Source: an uncultured Oscillatoriales cyanobacterium (GTDB lineage Bacteria; Cyanobacteriota; Cyanobacteriia; Cyanobacteriales; Microcoleaceae). Taken from it: a stretch of DNA of 38,054 nucleotides. Shown here in pieces: positions 1-9,114 of this stretch. Where the stretch lies: positions 1-38,054 of the forward strand of contig CAITND010000075.1 in the NCBI GenBank assembly GCA_903893625.1. The letters run 5' to 3'. Each line of letters begins with the position of its first letter. Position 1 is the first letter of the stretch. The notes under the pieces were generated by a model. That model made no database searches, was not told where the DNA came from, and worked only from the letters and a program-made list of their open reading frames with translations. The position numbers were made by a program, and so were the translations under genes.

Positions 1-663
1 AGTTTTTCGAGAGAGTTTTTTTTGTTTTCGAGCTAGATTTTTCTGGTGACGTTTGAAGTGTTTCGGGTTGGAATATTTAGTTACATTTTCTCCATCATGA
101 ACAATGGCAAAATCCTTTAATCCCAAATCAATCCCCATAATTTTATCTCCTGATTCCTTTAACTCAATTGCTTCTACTTCACACAAAATAGAGGCGAAAT
201 ACTTGTTAGTCGGAGTTTTAGAAATTGTTACCGTTTTAATTGTTCCTGTGATTTCCCGGTGAACTATTGCTTTAATTTCACCAATCTTGGGAACCTTTAG
301 AGTTTGATTAACAACGGTAACACTCTGGGGATATTGGATAGATTGCTGATGATGTTTTGATTTGAATCTGGGAAATTTAGCTCGTCCCTCAAAAAAGTTT
401 TTGTAAGCTTTATCTAAGTTAATTGCTACACACTGGAGAACCGATGAATAACAATCCTCTTTCAGCCAAGGATATTCTTTCTTGAGTTGAGGGAGCATTC
501 CCTTATAGGTTGCTAGTTTTAAGCTGTTTCCGGTTTCTTGATAGTGCTGAATACAGGCATTTAAGGCAAAATTCCAATACCATCTTGCACAACCGAATGA
601 CTTAGCCAATGCTAATTCTTGTTCGGGTGTTGGGTAGAGTCTAACTTTCGTTGCCTTCAGCAC
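1..663 (-). CDS. tnpB: TnpB (IS200/IS605-type RNA-guided nuclease), C-terminus beyond window edge
   Basis: The frame is open from a GTG at 663-661 to the window edge, giving 221 residues of the N-terminal half of a TnpB-like protein. The GTG is chosen because a near-perfect ribosome site, AAAGGAGGTGA, lies just upstream; no ATG fits. Visible features are the N-terminal TnpB/OrfB helix region (KATKVRLYPTPEQELALAK near residue 2), the FPRFK segment, and the first RuvC motif MGIDLGLKDFA with the expected catalytic Asp near residue 179. The later RuvC acidic residues and the zinc finger lie outside the window. TnpB proteins are RNA-guided nucleases carried by IS200/IS605-family elements. No TnpA transposase is seen next to it. 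It is clearly different in sequence from the TnpB at the right end of the window. Confidence 0.88.
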   Translation of the reverse strand, partial: MLKATKVRLYPTPEQELALAKSFGCARWYWNFALNACIQHYQETGNSLKLATYKGMLPQLKKEYPWLKEDCYSSVLQCVAINLDKAYKNFFEGRAKFPRFKSKHHQQSIQYPQSVTVVNQTLKVPKIGEIKAIVHREITGTIKTVTISKTPTNKYFASILCEVEAIELKESGDKIMGIDLGLKDFAIVHDGENVTKYSNPKHFKRHQKNLARKQKKLSRKT

Positions 664-733
664 TTTAAATCACCTCCTTTTAATTATTATAATCAATAAT
701 TCAACAATCATAGTACCCGACCGCAATTCATCT

Positions 734-759
734 CACGCTGCCCTACCGGGTCAGACGTG
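734..759. repeat. Imperfect hairpin upstream of tnpB, probable IS200/IS605 terminal structure
   Basis: CACG-CTG-CCC pairs with GGG-CAG-CGTG around a TACC loop, with two single-base bulges at 751 and 755. It lies between the tnpB start (663) and the bcp stump (795). IS200/IS605 elements carry subterminal hairpins of this kind. It may be the left end of this element or the right end of a lost neighbour. Confidence 0.45.
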
Positions 760-794
760 GGGCTTCTTGCGGAAGATGCTAAAATTATTTAAAC

Positions 795-968
795 ATGGAC
801 ATAACCCTTAATCCAGGTGATTTAGCACCGGACTTTATCTTACCGGACGCGGATGAAAATCTCATCCGTTTAAGTGATTTTCGCGGAAAATGGGTGATTT
901 TATACTTTTACCCCCGTGATCATACCCCCGGATGTACAAAAGAAGCCTGTGGATTTCGGGATATTTAA
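795..968 (+). pseudogene. bcp: Truncated peroxiredoxin Q/BCP (N-terminal third only)
   Basis: An ATG at 795 opens 57 codons that match the N-terminus of a thioredoxin-dependent peroxiredoxin of the BCP/PrxQ type: the [14 protein letters not shown] start, then [20 protein letters not shown], which includes the peroxidatic Cys, then EACGFRDI and a TAA stop. Complete BCP proteins are about 145-155 residues, so about two thirds are missing, including the resolving region and the rest of the thioredoxin fold. The following 120 bases show no continuation in any frame that I could recognise. The gene therefore looks truncated by a deletion or rearrangement just after FRDI. It lies only 15-35 bases from a mobile-element hairpin, which fits element-associated damage. 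A functional copy may exist elsewhere in the genome. Confidence 0.8.
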
Positions 969-1094
969 GGATAGGGTTTTCCTGATCCTGTGCTTTTCCT
1001 GCGGATAGGGTGTAGGGGATCAAGTCTTTAAAACAGTGAATATCTTACCCTGAAATGTTTAGAGTCCTGTAATCACCAGGAGAGGAAGGCTGCT

Positions 1095-1562
1095 TTGGTG
1101 GTATCATTTGCCAAACATTTTTGGAATTTTGGACAAACCGTATTGGGGATTATTTTTCGTCATCCCATCCCAGGAACCAGTATTATTCCCGTTTTACCCG
1201 ATGGCAAAATTGTTCTGGTACGACGTCGAGACAATGGTAAATGGGCTTTACCTGGAGGCATGGTAGACTGGGGCGAAGATATCCCAACCACTATCAAACG
1301 GGAATTGGCTGAGGAAACTGGGTTAGAATTAGTAAAAATTCGACGTTTAGTAGGTGTCTATTCTGCTCCGGATCGAGATCCGCGAGTTCATTCTATTTGT
1401 GTTGTCGTGGAAGCGGATGTTCAAGGTAACTGTCAAGTTCGGGACATCCATGAAATTACGGAGGTTAAAGCCTTTGATGTTACATCCCTCCCCTCCGATT
1501 TCAGCCATGACTGTGAACGTCATCTTCAAGACTATTTGAAGGGTCTTACAACATTAGCTTGA
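1095..1562 (+). CDS. Nudix hydrolase
   Basis: A 155-residue protein with a complete Nudix box: GGMVDWGEDIPTTIKRELAE followed by ETGLEL (GX5EX7REUXEEXGU), roughly residues 54-78. This motif binds the divalent metal and the diphosphate of nucleoside-diphosphate-linked substrates. The substrate cannot be told from sequence. The upstream VPVLPDGKIVLVRRRDNGKW-like strand is typical of small ADP-ribose or NDP-sugar pyrophosphatase-like Nudix proteins. The start is a TTG at 1095 or the GTG at 1098; a strong purine-rich ribosome site (AGGAGAGGAAGG, 1078-1089) supports either, with the GTG having the better spacing. The next gene starts 28-52 bases downstream on the same strand, so the two may be co-transcribed. 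Confidence 0.88.
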   Translation: MVVSFAKHFWNFGQTVLGIIFRHPIPGTSIIPVLPDGKIVLVRRRDNGKWALPGGMVDWGEDIPTTIKRELAEETGLELVKIRRLVGVYSAPDRDPRVHSICVVVEADVQGNCQVRDIHEITEVKAFDVTSLPSDFSHDCERHLQDYLKGLTTLA

Positions 1563-1590
1563 AGAAACCCATCCCATACTGGGTTAAGTT

Positions 1591-2511
1591 TTGTCCACCC
1601 TATTAAAAATTAGGATGTATCAACCATTCCATCATTTTCGCATTTCAATTTCCCAAGGGCAGATTTTCTGGCGTGAAGTCGGTTATGGCCCTGCGGTTCT
1701 TTTTCTGCATGGGTCTTGGATTGATAGTGGTCAATGGATTCCGTTGATGCAGCATTTAAGTCTTGACCATCATTGTTTTGCACCGGATATTTTGGGCAGT
1801 GGAGAGTCTCGATCCTTTACGAAAATTCACCCTTCAATTAGTTTAGAAGTGGAGTGTTTAGCCGAATATATTCAGACGCTAAAACTCAAAGAATTGTGTT
1901 TAGTCGGTCATGGCTTGGGAGCTTGGATAGCCAGCAGTTACGCTTTGAAATACCCTGAAGTTGTTAAAGGGTTAGTGGTGATTTCCCCAGAAGGAGTGAC
2001 CTTTCAAAATTATAAAAAAGAATGGGGATGGATGCGACAATTGGTTTCTAATCCGTCTCTATCGGTTTTGTTTTTTAAACTGATTTATCCGTTAGCGTTT
2101 CTATTCGGACAAGGAAAAAAAATTAAGAATTGGTTGAACTATCGGCGGATGATGTTGCAATGGCCCCTTGCTTGTCAACTGTTGTACCGTCGTCGATGGG
2201 CAGAAATTCAGCAGGAAATGCTAAATGAACCTCTGAGTGGCTTGAAGTTGCCGACTTTAGTATTACAAGGAGACGAAGATACCGCCATTGCCCAGAAGCA
2301 AAGCAAAACCTACTCCGAGATTGCACCGATGGCTCAATGTCACATTATTGAAGGAGGACAACCGAATTTACCCCTACAGATGCCGGAAGTTGTTGCTCAA
2401 TATATCCGAGAATTTATTATCACTCGTGTTCAGTTTTCAGAGCCGCCATCCCCCGAAATATTAGATGAGGATCAGCTACAGGATGAATATCCGTATCAGG
2501 AAACTGCTTAG
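1591..2511 (+). CDS. Alpha/beta-hydrolase-fold protein with degenerate catalytic triad
   Basis: About 298-306 residues. The first possible start is TTG 1591; an in-frame ATG at 1615 gives MYQPFHHF and may be the true start; neither has a convincing ribosome site. The fold is shown by VLFLHGSWIDSGQWIPLMQH (oxyanion-hole HG region), the strand DHHCFAPDILGSGES, the nucleophile elbow LVGHGLGAW, and the late strand LPTLVLQGDEDT. In active members the elbow is GHSxG; here the nucleophile position is Gly (residue 100 from ATG 1615). The expected C-terminal His in the segment before PEVV is also absent (GGQPNLPLQMPEVV). The Asp of GDEDT is present. A simple esterase or peroxidase activity is therefore unlikely. 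The 3' end overlaps the convergent coaX gene by 92 bases. Confidence 0.82.
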   Translation: MSTLLKIRMYQPFHHFRISISQGQIFWREVGYGPAVLFLHGSWIDSGQWIPLMQHLSLDHHCFAPDILGSGESRSFTKIHPSISLEVECLAEYIQTLKLKELCLVGHGLGAWIASSYALKYPEVVKGLVVISPEGVTFQNYKKEWGWMRQLVSNPSLSVLFFKLIYPLAFLFGQGKKIKNWLNYRRMMLQWPLACQLLYRRRWAEIQQEMLNEPLSGLKLPTLVLQGDEDTAIAQKQSKTYSEIAPMAQCHIIEGGQPNLPLQMPEVVAQYIREFIITRVQFSEPPSPEILDEDQLQDEYPYQETA

Positions 2512-3163
2512 TAAAGTAGGACAACAATAGGTTGCGATCGCCTCCGGTGATCACAAGGGTACTATTCGGATATTGTTCGCGCCAAGCCTCGATAAAATCC
2601 CGGATTCCTGCCAACAGCGTATAAATAATTCCACTCTGAATCGCTTCGGAGGTTTGCATTGCCCAACGTTGGGGTAGGTGTGGGGGAAACTCAATATCAG
2701 GCAACGCGGCGGTTTTCTGGGCTAAGGAAGACCGTTGTAACCCCAAGCCGGGTAATATCGCTCCTCCCACTAACCGTTGCTCGGCATCTGCTCCAGTTAA
2801 GGTCAGGGCTGTTCCGGCATCAATCACTAAAACTGGCCATCCGAAGTGGGTTCCACCTCCTAAAACGGCTAAAGCCCGATCAATGCCGAGAGTTGAATAC
2901 ATCCCCTTGAGGGGAATATCTGCCAAGGTCAAAACCCGAACTTGGGGGGATGTTGCCCAATGTGGGGTTTGTTCAGAGACGACGGAAGCCAGCAGTAACG
3001 GTAGATTATCTTTTAAGGTTGGGGGTTGATCCGTATTTTCCTCATCCCAGGCTTCTAATACCGTTGTACCCAGTAACTTTGCCCAGTGTCGTCGGGAATT
3101 TCCCAGCATTAATCCTAACCAGGGATAATCGTAGAGTATGGAGGATGGAGGAGATTGATACAT
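2420..3163 (-). CDS. coaX: Type III pantothenate kinase (CoaX)
   Basis: A 247-residue ASKHA-fold kinase that phosphorylates pantothenate, the first committed step of coenzyme A synthesis. The phosphate-1 motif is the variant WLGLMLGNSRRHWAKL near residues 15-30, where most bacteria have DxGNT; the LGNSR..HWA form is, as far as I know, usual in cyanobacteria. The core signatures follow: GIDRALAVLGG, VLVIDAGTALTLTGAD (phosphate-2 region), GGAILPGLGLQRSSL, and the C-terminal adenosine motif VITGGDRNLL. Length is close to the family norm. The start ATG at 3163 directly abuts the relic of a histidine kinase (3170-3274), so its promoter region lies within that foreign tail. The 3' end runs 92 bases into the oppositely oriented alpha/beta-hydrolase gene. 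Confidence 0.9.
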   Translation of the reverse strand: MYQSPPSSILYDYPWLGLMLGNSRRHWAKLLGTTVLEAWDEENTDQPPTLKDNLPLLLASVVSEQTPHWATSPQVRVLTLADIPLKGMYSTLGIDRALAVLGGGTHFGWPVLVIDAGTALTLTGADAEQRLVGGAILPGLGLQRSSLAQKTAALPDIEFPPHLPQRWAMQTSEAIQSGIIYTLLAGIRDFIEAWREQYPNSTLVITGGDRNLLLSYFTKQFPDTDIHPVADPHLIFRGMAALKTEHE

Positions 3164-3169
3164 CTATCG

Positions 3170-3274
3170 GCTATTTGTTATCAAGTCATTGTTAAAGGTC
3201 ATGGTGGTAAATTGGAATTTAAGAGTCAGGAAGGACAGGGAACAGAATTTATCATTGAGATTCCTTGCCAATAA
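3170..3274 (+). pseudogene. C-terminal relic of a histidine kinase (ATPase domain end)
   Basis: In the frame ending with TAA at 3272-3274 the sequence reads ICYQVIVKGHGGKLEFKS, then QEGQGTEFIIEIPCQ. This is the end of a HATPase_c domain: the helix after the G2 box, the HGG strand turn, and the QGTEF.IEIP final strands typical of histidine kinases. The upstream half of the domain and the rest of the gene are absent; the coaX start codon begins seven bases before. It ends 37 bases before the complete hybrid kinase at 3312. It is best explained as the tail of a kinase gene whose body was lost when coaX was joined here. It is not a start-containing gene. Confidence 0.75.
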
Positions 3275-3311
3275 CATGATAGGATTATAAAATTACCCAT
3301 GAGGGTTAACC

Positions 3312-6083
3312 ATGAACCGTTTTTACTATTATATCAGGCATCTATCTGGGAAAGTTCGGTTGCGAACAGTTTTGATTATTCCGTTTCTGCTGCAAATTAC
3401 GGTTGCTGTCGGATTAACGGGGTATTTATCCTATCGGAATGGTCAGCAAGCAATTAATAATTTAGTCGCGCAATTACAACAAGAAATTGCCAATCGGATT
3501 CAAGAACGTTTGGATAACTATTTAGTTAGACCTTATTTTTTAAATCAAATTAATGTAGAAGCTATTGAAATGGGGCTTTTAGATTTTAACAACCCAGAAG
3601 ATTTAGAGCGACGATTTTTTAAACAAATTCAATTAGTGAAGTCAGTTCAAGGGATTTATTTTGCCAATACTCAAGGAGAAATTATATTAGTTCATCACAG
3701 TCCTTCTCAAGGGTTTCTTACCTTGATTACTGAAGATTTCCCCAAACGAGCAATTTATAAATTAGATCAAAATGGGAATCGAACTGAACGAATTGGAACC
3801 GATCTTTATGATGCTAAAATTCGACCTTGGTATCAAAAAGCTATGGGAGCTAATCAAACGGAATGGAGTGATATTTATACTTTTTCCAGAGGGGATGTTG
3901 GAATTACTTTAATCACAAAAATTTATGATGAAAATAGAAATATTCAAGGATTTATAGCCGTTGATTTACTATTAGAATTAATCAGTGATTTTTTACATAA
4001 TATTAAGATTAGTCCTGCTACTCAGGTTTTTATTGTAGATGCGTCAGGACAATTAGTGGCGACTTCTACTGGAGAAAAACCCTATATTGAACAGGGGAAA
4101 AATCCATTTAGAAAACCGTTAAAAGCCCTTGAAAGTTCTAATAAGTTAACTCAGTTAACCGTAAAAAAATTAATACAAACTTTTGATAAATTTAACCAAA
4201 TTCAGAAGTTACAGCAATTAGAATTTAATTGGAATGGACAAAAATATTTTGTGCAAGTGCTTCCCTATAAAGATGATTATGGTCTAAATTGGTTCGTGGT
4301 AGTAGTGATTCCTGAATCTGATTTTATGGAACAGATTCAGAAAAATAATCGCACGACTATTTTATTATGTTTAGGTGCTTTAGGCTTGGCTACTATTTTG
4401 GGAATAATGACCAGTCGCTGGGTGACTAAACCTATTTTTGAACTTAGTCAAGCGGCGGATGAATTATCTCAAGGAAATTGGGGAACACCAGTCGAGTGCA
4501 AACCAATTTATGAATTAAGAACTTTAGCACAAGCATTTAATCAAATGCGGATTCAGTTAAAGGAATCTTATAAAAAATTAGAAGAATACTCTAAAAGTTT
4601 AGAACAAAAAGTCGCTGAACGAACCCGTGAATTAGAAGAGGCAAAACAAGCTGCTGATGTGGCTAATCGTGCTAAAAGTGCCTTTTTAGCGAATATGAGT
4701 CATGAGTTAAGAACGCCATTAAACACTATTTTAGGGTTTAGTCAATTGATGTCCCGTAACCCCACTTTTTCCCAAGGTTCTCAAGAGTTAAAGATTATTA
4801 ATCGGAGTGGTGAACATTTATTAGAACTGATTAACGATATTTTAGATTTATCCAAAATAGAAGCGGGGAAAATTATATTAATTGAACAAAGTTTTGATCT
4901 TTATCAATTATTGGATACCCTAGAAGGAATGTTAAAAATTAGAGCGACTTCTAAGGGACTTCAGTTTATGATTCAATATAGCGAGGAGGTTCCTCGGTAT
5001 ATTATTAGCGATGAAAAAAGATTACTTCAGGTGTTAATTAATTTATTAGAAAATGCCATTAAATTTACGGAAAAAGGTCTGGTCATTTTACGGGTAAAAA
5101 GTTCACCCTTTCTGGAAGATCAAACAGTTGAAACTGCTGATTCAAAACTGGAGATCAGTTTTGAAGTAGAAGATACAGGAATGGGAATAAAACCAGAGGA
5201 AATCAAGGATTTATTTAACGTATTCATGCAAACCGAATCAGGAAAAAAATCTCAACAGGGTACTGGTTTAGGGTTAGCTATTAGTCAAAAAATTGTGCAG
5301 ATGTTAGGAGGAAATATTACCGTTAACAGTAGATTGGGACAAGGAAGTTTGTTTCAATTTACAATATTGACAACTCTAGGAGAGTATTCTGAAACTTTAC
5401 AACGGCAAACTTTGGGAAAAGTGATCGGTTTATTACCGAATCAACCCGCCTATAAAATATTAGTCGTCGATGAAATATTAGAAAATCGATTATTAGTTAA
5501 ACAGTTATTAAATTTCATAGGATTTGAAGTTTTTGAAGCCGAGAATGGGTTAGAAGCGATTCAAGTTTGGGAACAATATCAACCGGATTTAATTTGGATG
5601 GATATGCGAATGCCTGTGATGGATGGATATACAGCAACTCGCAAAATTAAAGCCAGACCCCAGGGCAAAAATACGGTAATTATTGCCTTAACCGCTAGTA
5701 CGTTACAGGATAAAGAACATATTATTTTTGAAGCCGGATGTGATGATATTATGAGAAAGCCTTTTCAAGAGGCTGAATTGTTTGGTAAAATAGCTAAATA
5801 TTTGGGAACTCAATATATTTATGAAAACGAAAGTTATCAGGATTCCTCATCTTTAAACCCAGGTCAATCCTTAACGCCAGAAATCTTTAAAGAAATGCCA
5901 TTAGCATGGGTCAAACAATTGCATCAGATGGCGCTGAGTGGAGATGATAACAGGATAAATAAGTTAATTCAACAAATCCCTGATTCTCAAGTGGAATTGG
6001 CAGAAATTCTCAAAAGATTAGTTGATGAATTTCGATTAGATACCATTAGCGATATTACTAAACTTGTAATTCAATCCTCTTAA
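3312..6083 (+). CDS. Hybrid sensor histidine kinase (Cache-HAMP-HisKA-HATPase-REC)
   Basis: A 923-residue membrane sensor. Order of parts: a transmembrane helix at about 18-40; a long extracytoplasmic double-Cache-like sensor region (about 45-340) that contains the [17 protein letters not shown] and [11 protein letters not shown] segments typical of dCache; a second transmembrane helix at about 348-367; HAMP; a short coiled coil; HisKA with the phosphorylated His464 in [11 protein letters not shown]; HATPase_c with N box (NLLENAIKF), DTGMGI and GTGLGLAIS; a receiver domain with Asp764 in [12 protein letters not shown]; and an 80-residue helical tail. The receiver start reads VVDE rather than the usual VVDD, so one acidic-pocket residue is Glu. 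The ligand is unknown. It is a shorter paralogue of the six-PAS kinase at 30342-35456, sharing the N-terminal layout and tail. Its last four bases overlap the convergent DUF2079 gene. Confidence 0.92.
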   Translation: MNRFYYYIRHLSGKVRLRTVLIIPFLLQITVAVGLTGYLSYRNGQQAINNLVAQLQQEIANRIQERLDNYLVRPYFLNQINVEAIEMGLLDFNNPEDLERRFFKQIQLVKSVQGIYFANTQGEIILVHHSPSQGFLTLITEDFPKRAIYKLDQNGNRTERIGTDLYDAKIRPWYQKAMGANQTEWSDIYTFSRGDVGITLITKIYDENRNIQGFIAVDLLLELISDFLHNIKISPATQVFIVDASGQLVATSTGEKPYIEQGKNPFRKPLKALESSNKLTQLTVKKLIQTFDKFNQIQKLQQLEFNWNGQKYFVQVLPYKDDYGLNWFVVVVIPESDFMEQIQKNNRTTILLCLGALGLATILGIMTSRWVTKPIFELSQAADELSQGNWGTPVECKPIYELRTLAQAFNQMRIQLKESYKKLEEYSKSLEQKVAERTRELEEAKQAADVANRAKSAFLANMSHELRTPLNTILGFSQLMSRNPTFSQGSQELKIINRSGEHLLELINDILDLSKIEAGKIILIEQSFDLYQLLDTLEGMLKIRATSKGLQFMIQYSEEVPRYIISDEKRLLQVLINLLENAIKFTEKGLVILRVKSSPFLEDQTVETADSKLEISFEVEDTGMGIKPEEIKDLFNVFMQTESGKKSQQGTGLGLAISQKIVQMLGGNITVNSRLGQGSLFQFTILTTLGEYSETLQRQTLGKVIGLLPNQPAYKILVVDEILENRLLVKQLLNFIGFEVFEAENGLEAIQVWEQYQPDLIWMDMRMPVMDGYTATRKIKARPQGKNTVIIALTASTLQDKEHIIFEAGCDDIMRKPFQEAELFGKIAKYLGTQYIYENESYQDSSSLNPGQSLTPEIFKEMPLAWVKQLHQMALSGDDNRINKLIQQIPDSQVELAEILKRLVDEFRLDTISDITKLVIQSS

Positions 6084-7606
6084 ATTTCAGATTGAATTCG
6101 CTTAAAAACTAACACATCATCCTGCTGATAGGTTAATTTAAAATTAGGTTTTGCTTTCAATTGAGTTACATATTTTTCCCCTAAATTTTTCGTATCTGGC
6201 CAAGGATGGCGTAAATTTAAAATCACATAATCAAATTCTTTTAAATCAAAGTCTGGTGACACTTGATTGAGTAATTTAATAGTTTCTCGATGGGTGAAAT
6301 GGGGTGCAAGTCGGTTATCAGTTAAAACTCCTCCTTTAGTTTGAATTTGGGTGACTGCATTTCGGGTCGCTGACCAATTATCAATGCGAGTAAAATAGCC
6401 TAAAACTTGGGTATGATCTCCCCATAATAAGAAGATTAAACTTGACCAAAGTACAATCCATTGGGGGAGTTTTTGATGGGGAATTGTGAATAGATGGGAG
6501 GGGTTAGGAGGGGTATTCTTCTGAAATTTATTCCATAAACCCCATAAACTATTTGCAAGTCCCGGCTTTTCTTCTGCTAAGGTTTTAATCATTACTAATA
6601 ACAAAAATGGTAACGCTGGAAGCGAATATTGATAGATTAAACTGCGTTGCATGGGGTCAACGGATAATATATTGAGTAATAAAGTTGGAATAGCTGGAAT
6701 TAAGGCTATAAACTTTTGAGGATTTAACCACCAAATTACTGCAATACTAAATTCTAATAAATAAACCCAAGTCTCTATAGACAATAATTTTCCTAAGACG
6801 AATTGAGGTTTAAAAAGGGTATTGAAAATAACCTCTAAAACTGAATTCCCTAAATAGTCATATCGAGCGACTCCGGCGGCTTCTTGACCACTATAAAACG
6901 GAATCATAACTTGAGTCACCAGTAAAAACCAAGTGATTCCTAACGAGATCGCTATCATTCCCAAAAAACGCCGTTGTTCAAAAAAGATTAACCAAAATCC
7001 AATCGCAATTACCGTTAATCCTAAAACGGCTTTACAAGCTAAAATCCAAATAATTGCTATAATAAACCAAATAAAATTTTTCTGTTTTGCGGCTAAAATA
7101 GCTCCGAAAATTGCCGGAACTGCTAAAATATCTGGGTGAAAATCAAATAAATTAATATTAAAAATTTCAGGATAGAGTAAATAGGCGATCGCAACCGCTA
7201 AAGCTAACCGTTGATTTAATGCCGCTAAACAAGCTAATTTCCAAGTGAATCCAGCGGCAGAACCCAAACAAATTGCCTGTACTAAAAACAACCAATAAAC
7301 CGTCGGATAAATCTTGTATAATAATGCTAAAGGATAAATTGCTAAGGCTCCATGATCTCCTAAAAAATGAAACCCCAAAAAGGAAGAAAGGGGTTGACTT
7401 CCTTGACTAATTAAGTATATAATTTGATCATAAATTCCTAAGTCATAAGCCGTCGATTGAAATAAAAAATGACGCAAACTGCTATACAAAAATAGAATAA
7501 TTGTGGCAATTGCTATAATTTTCCAGATTGAAAGAGAAAATAGGCCGTTAGTCTCTTTTGCTGTTGAAGGTTCGGGAGGGTCAGGGTAGGTTTGCATTTT
7601 GTTCAT
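6080..7606 (-). CDS. DUF2079 family polytopic membrane protein
   Basis: A 508-residue integral membrane protein with about nine to eleven hydrophobic segments between residues 28 and 415 and a soluble C-terminal part of about 90 residues. The signature near the N-terminus, [19 protein letters not shown] followed by [20 protein letters not shown], is the hallmark of DUF2079, a family thought to be related to GT-C glycosyltransferases; the Asp residues in the first periplasmic loop (AYDLGIYDQ) would fit such a role, but no donor or acceptor can be named. The start ATG is at 7606-7604; a second ATG is three codons on. A 9-bp hairpin ends immediately before the start codon (7607-7643). The 3' end meets the hybrid kinase gene in a 4-base convergent overlap. 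Confidence 0.83.
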   Translation of the reverse strand: MNKMQTYPDPPEPSTAKETNGLFSLSIWKIIAIATIILFLYSSLRHFLFQSTAYDLGIYDQIIYLISQGSQPLSSFLGFHFLGDHGALAIYPLALLYKIYPTVYWLFLVQAICLGSAAGFTWKLACLAALNQRLALAVAIAYLLYPEIFNINLFDFHPDILAVPAIFGAILAAKQKNFIWFIIAIIWILACKAVLGLTVIAIGFWLIFFEQRRFLGMIAISLGITWFLLVTQVMIPFYSGQEAAGVARYDYLGNSVLEVIFNTLFKPQFVLGKLLSIETWVYLLEFSIAVIWWLNPQKFIALIPAIPTLLLNILSVDPMQRSLIYQYSLPALPFLLLVMIKTLAEEKPGLANSLWGLWNKFQKNTPPNPSHLFTIPHQKLPQWIVLWSSLIFLLWGDHTQVLGYFTRIDNWSATRNAVTQIQTKGGVLTDNRLAPHFTHRETIKLLNQVSPDFDLKEFDYVILNLRHPWPDTKNLGEKYVTQLKAKPNFKLTYQQDDVLVFKRIQSEI

Positions 7607-7643
7607 GATTCACACCGAAATTTAGTCTACCTGAGTGTGAATC
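7607..7643 (-). promoter_or_regulatory. Leader hairpin abutting the DUF2079 start codon
   Basis: GATTCACAC (7607-7615) and GTGTGAATC (7635-7643) form a perfect 9-bp stem with a 19-base loop. In the minus-strand transcript the 3' arm ends directly before the ATG at 7606, so the stem would cover the place where a ribosome binds. It could reduce or regulate translation. Alternatively it is a protein-binding inverted repeat. Confidence 0.45.
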
Positions 7644-7779
7644 TTCTGAACAGTAGAATATTGATTACAACTTCAATCTTTTAACTCATCGACAGCGATT
7701 CAGACTTAATTTGAAGCAGAATTCAGCAACGGGGAGCAACCATCGTAATATGGTTATATCAAATAGTTGTTAAGAAAAG

Positions 7780-8964
7780 ATGAAAGCAATTACACTTCTG
7801 GGTTCGACAGGTTCCATCGGGACTCAAACTTTAGACATTGTGGCAGAATCTCCCGAACAGTTTCGGATTGTTGGACTCGCCGCCGGACGCAATATTACTC
7901 GATTAGCCCAACAAATTCGCGCCTTTCGCCCCCAGATTGTTGCCATTTCTGATCCCGACCAATTACCCGACTTAAAAGCTCTCATCGCCGACGTTAACCC
8001 CCAACCGATTTTGTTAGCTGGAGACGAGGGAATTATCGAAGTCGCCCGTTATGGGGACTCGGAAACTGTTGTTACCGGAATCGTTGGTTGTGCGGGTTTG
8101 TTACCCACCATTGCCGCCATTGAAGCCGGAAAAGATATCGCCCTCGCTAATAAAGAAACTTTAATTGCTGGGGGGCCCGTTGTCAATCCTTTAATCGAAA
8201 AACATGGGGTTAAATTATTACCTGCGGACTCGGAACATTCAGCGATTTTTCAATGTTTACAAGGAGTACCCAAAGGAGGATTAAGAAAAATTATTTTAAC
8301 CGCTTCTGGGGGTGCATTTCGAGATTGGCCTGTGGAGAAATTAAAAGAAGTAAAAGTCGCTGATGCCATTACCCATCCTAACTGGTCAATGGGAAAAAAA
8401 ATCACCGTTGATTCAGCAACCATGATGAATAAGGGCTTAGAAGTTATTGAAGCTCATTTCTTATTTGGACTGGATTATGATAATATAGAAATTGTGATTC
8501 ATCCCCAGAGTATTATTCACTCCTTAATTGAGTTACAAGATACATCTGTTTTAGCTCAATTGGGTTGGCCGGATATGCGTTTACCGATTTTATATGCGAT
8601 GTCTTGGCCGGAACGAATTTATACAAATTGGGAACGTTTGGATCTGGTTAAAGCCGGAAGTTTAACGTTTAAAGCACCGGATGATCAAAAATATCCTTGT
8701 ATGTCTTTAGCTTATGCTGCGGGCAGGGCTGGGGGTTCGATGCCTGCGGTTTTGAATGCTGCAAATGAACAGGCGGTTGCTTTATTTTTAGAAGAAAAAA
8801 TAGAGTTTTTAGATATTCCCCGTGTGATTGAATTAACTTGCGATCGCCATCGAATTGATAATCGAGAAAATCCCACTTTAGAAGATATTATTGAAGCAGA
8901 TCGTTGGTCAAGACAAGAAGTGATTGCAGCTTCTGAAAAACTGGGTCAAAAAGTTGCGGTTTAA
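7780..8964 (+). CDS. dxr: 1-deoxy-D-xylulose 5-phosphate reductoisomerase (DXR/IspC)
   Basis: A 394-residue soluble enzyme of the MEP pathway that converts 1-deoxy-D-xylulose 5-phosphate to 2-C-methyl-D-erythritol 4-phosphate with NADPH and a divalent metal, feeding isoprenoid, carotenoid and chlorophyll side-chain synthesis. The Rossmann motif GSTGSIG is at residues 8-14. The metal-binding acidic residues are in [12 protein letters not shown] (Asp150, Glu152) and [10 protein letters not shown] (Glu221). The flexible active-site loop region [20 protein letters not shown] and the conserved [11 protein letters not shown] segment are both present. The length matches the family and the start ATG begins directly at the Rossmann strand, as usual. 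It stands alone, with 173 bases upstream that contain no other gene. Confidence 0.97.
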   Translation: MKAITLLGSTGSIGTQTLDIVAESPEQFRIVGLAAGRNITRLAQQIRAFRPQIVAISDPDQLPDLKALIADVNPQPILLAGDEGIIEVARYGDSETVVTGIVGCAGLLPTIAAIEAGKDIALANKETLIAGGPVVNPLIEKHGVKLLPADSEHSAIFQCLQGVPKGGLRKIILTASGGAFRDWPVEKLKEVKVADAITHPNWSMGKKITVDSATMMNKGLEVIEAHFLFGLDYDNIEIVIHPQSIIHSLIELQDTSVLAQLGWPDMRLPILYAMSWPERIYTNWERLDLVKAGSLTFKAPDDQKYPCMSLAYAAGRAGGSMPAVLNAANEQAVALFLEEKIEFLDIPRVIELTCDRHRIDNRENPTLEDIIEADRWSRQEVIAASEKLGQKVAV

Positions 8965-9032
8965 GTTTTAGTAAAAGGGCTAACTCGCTAAAAGTTGAAT
9001 CGCTTTCATCAATTTCCTAAGATTACAAAAAC

Positions 9033-9062
9033 TGTCGGGTTTAGGCGCGCCTCAACCCGACA
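9033..9062. terminator. Strong palindrome downstream of dxr, possible terminator
   Basis: TGTCGGGTT (9033-9041) pairs with AACCCGACA (9054-9062), and the enclosed AGGCGCGCCT (9043-9052) is itself a perfect palindrome, giving a nearly continuous GC-rich stem. There is no T-run after it on the plus strand, so it is a weak candidate for a classical intrinsic terminator; it may be a repeat or mRNA-stabilising hairpin instead. Confidence 0.45.
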
Positions 9063-9114
9063 AAGAGATCTAACTATTTCTTAAGGTTTAATTCATTGTT
9101 TGCTTATAAATAAT

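Noticed and set aside
9033-9062. Phage or element attachment site downstream of dxr
   Set aside because: The palindrome is self-contained, no integrase is present and no second copy was found in the window.
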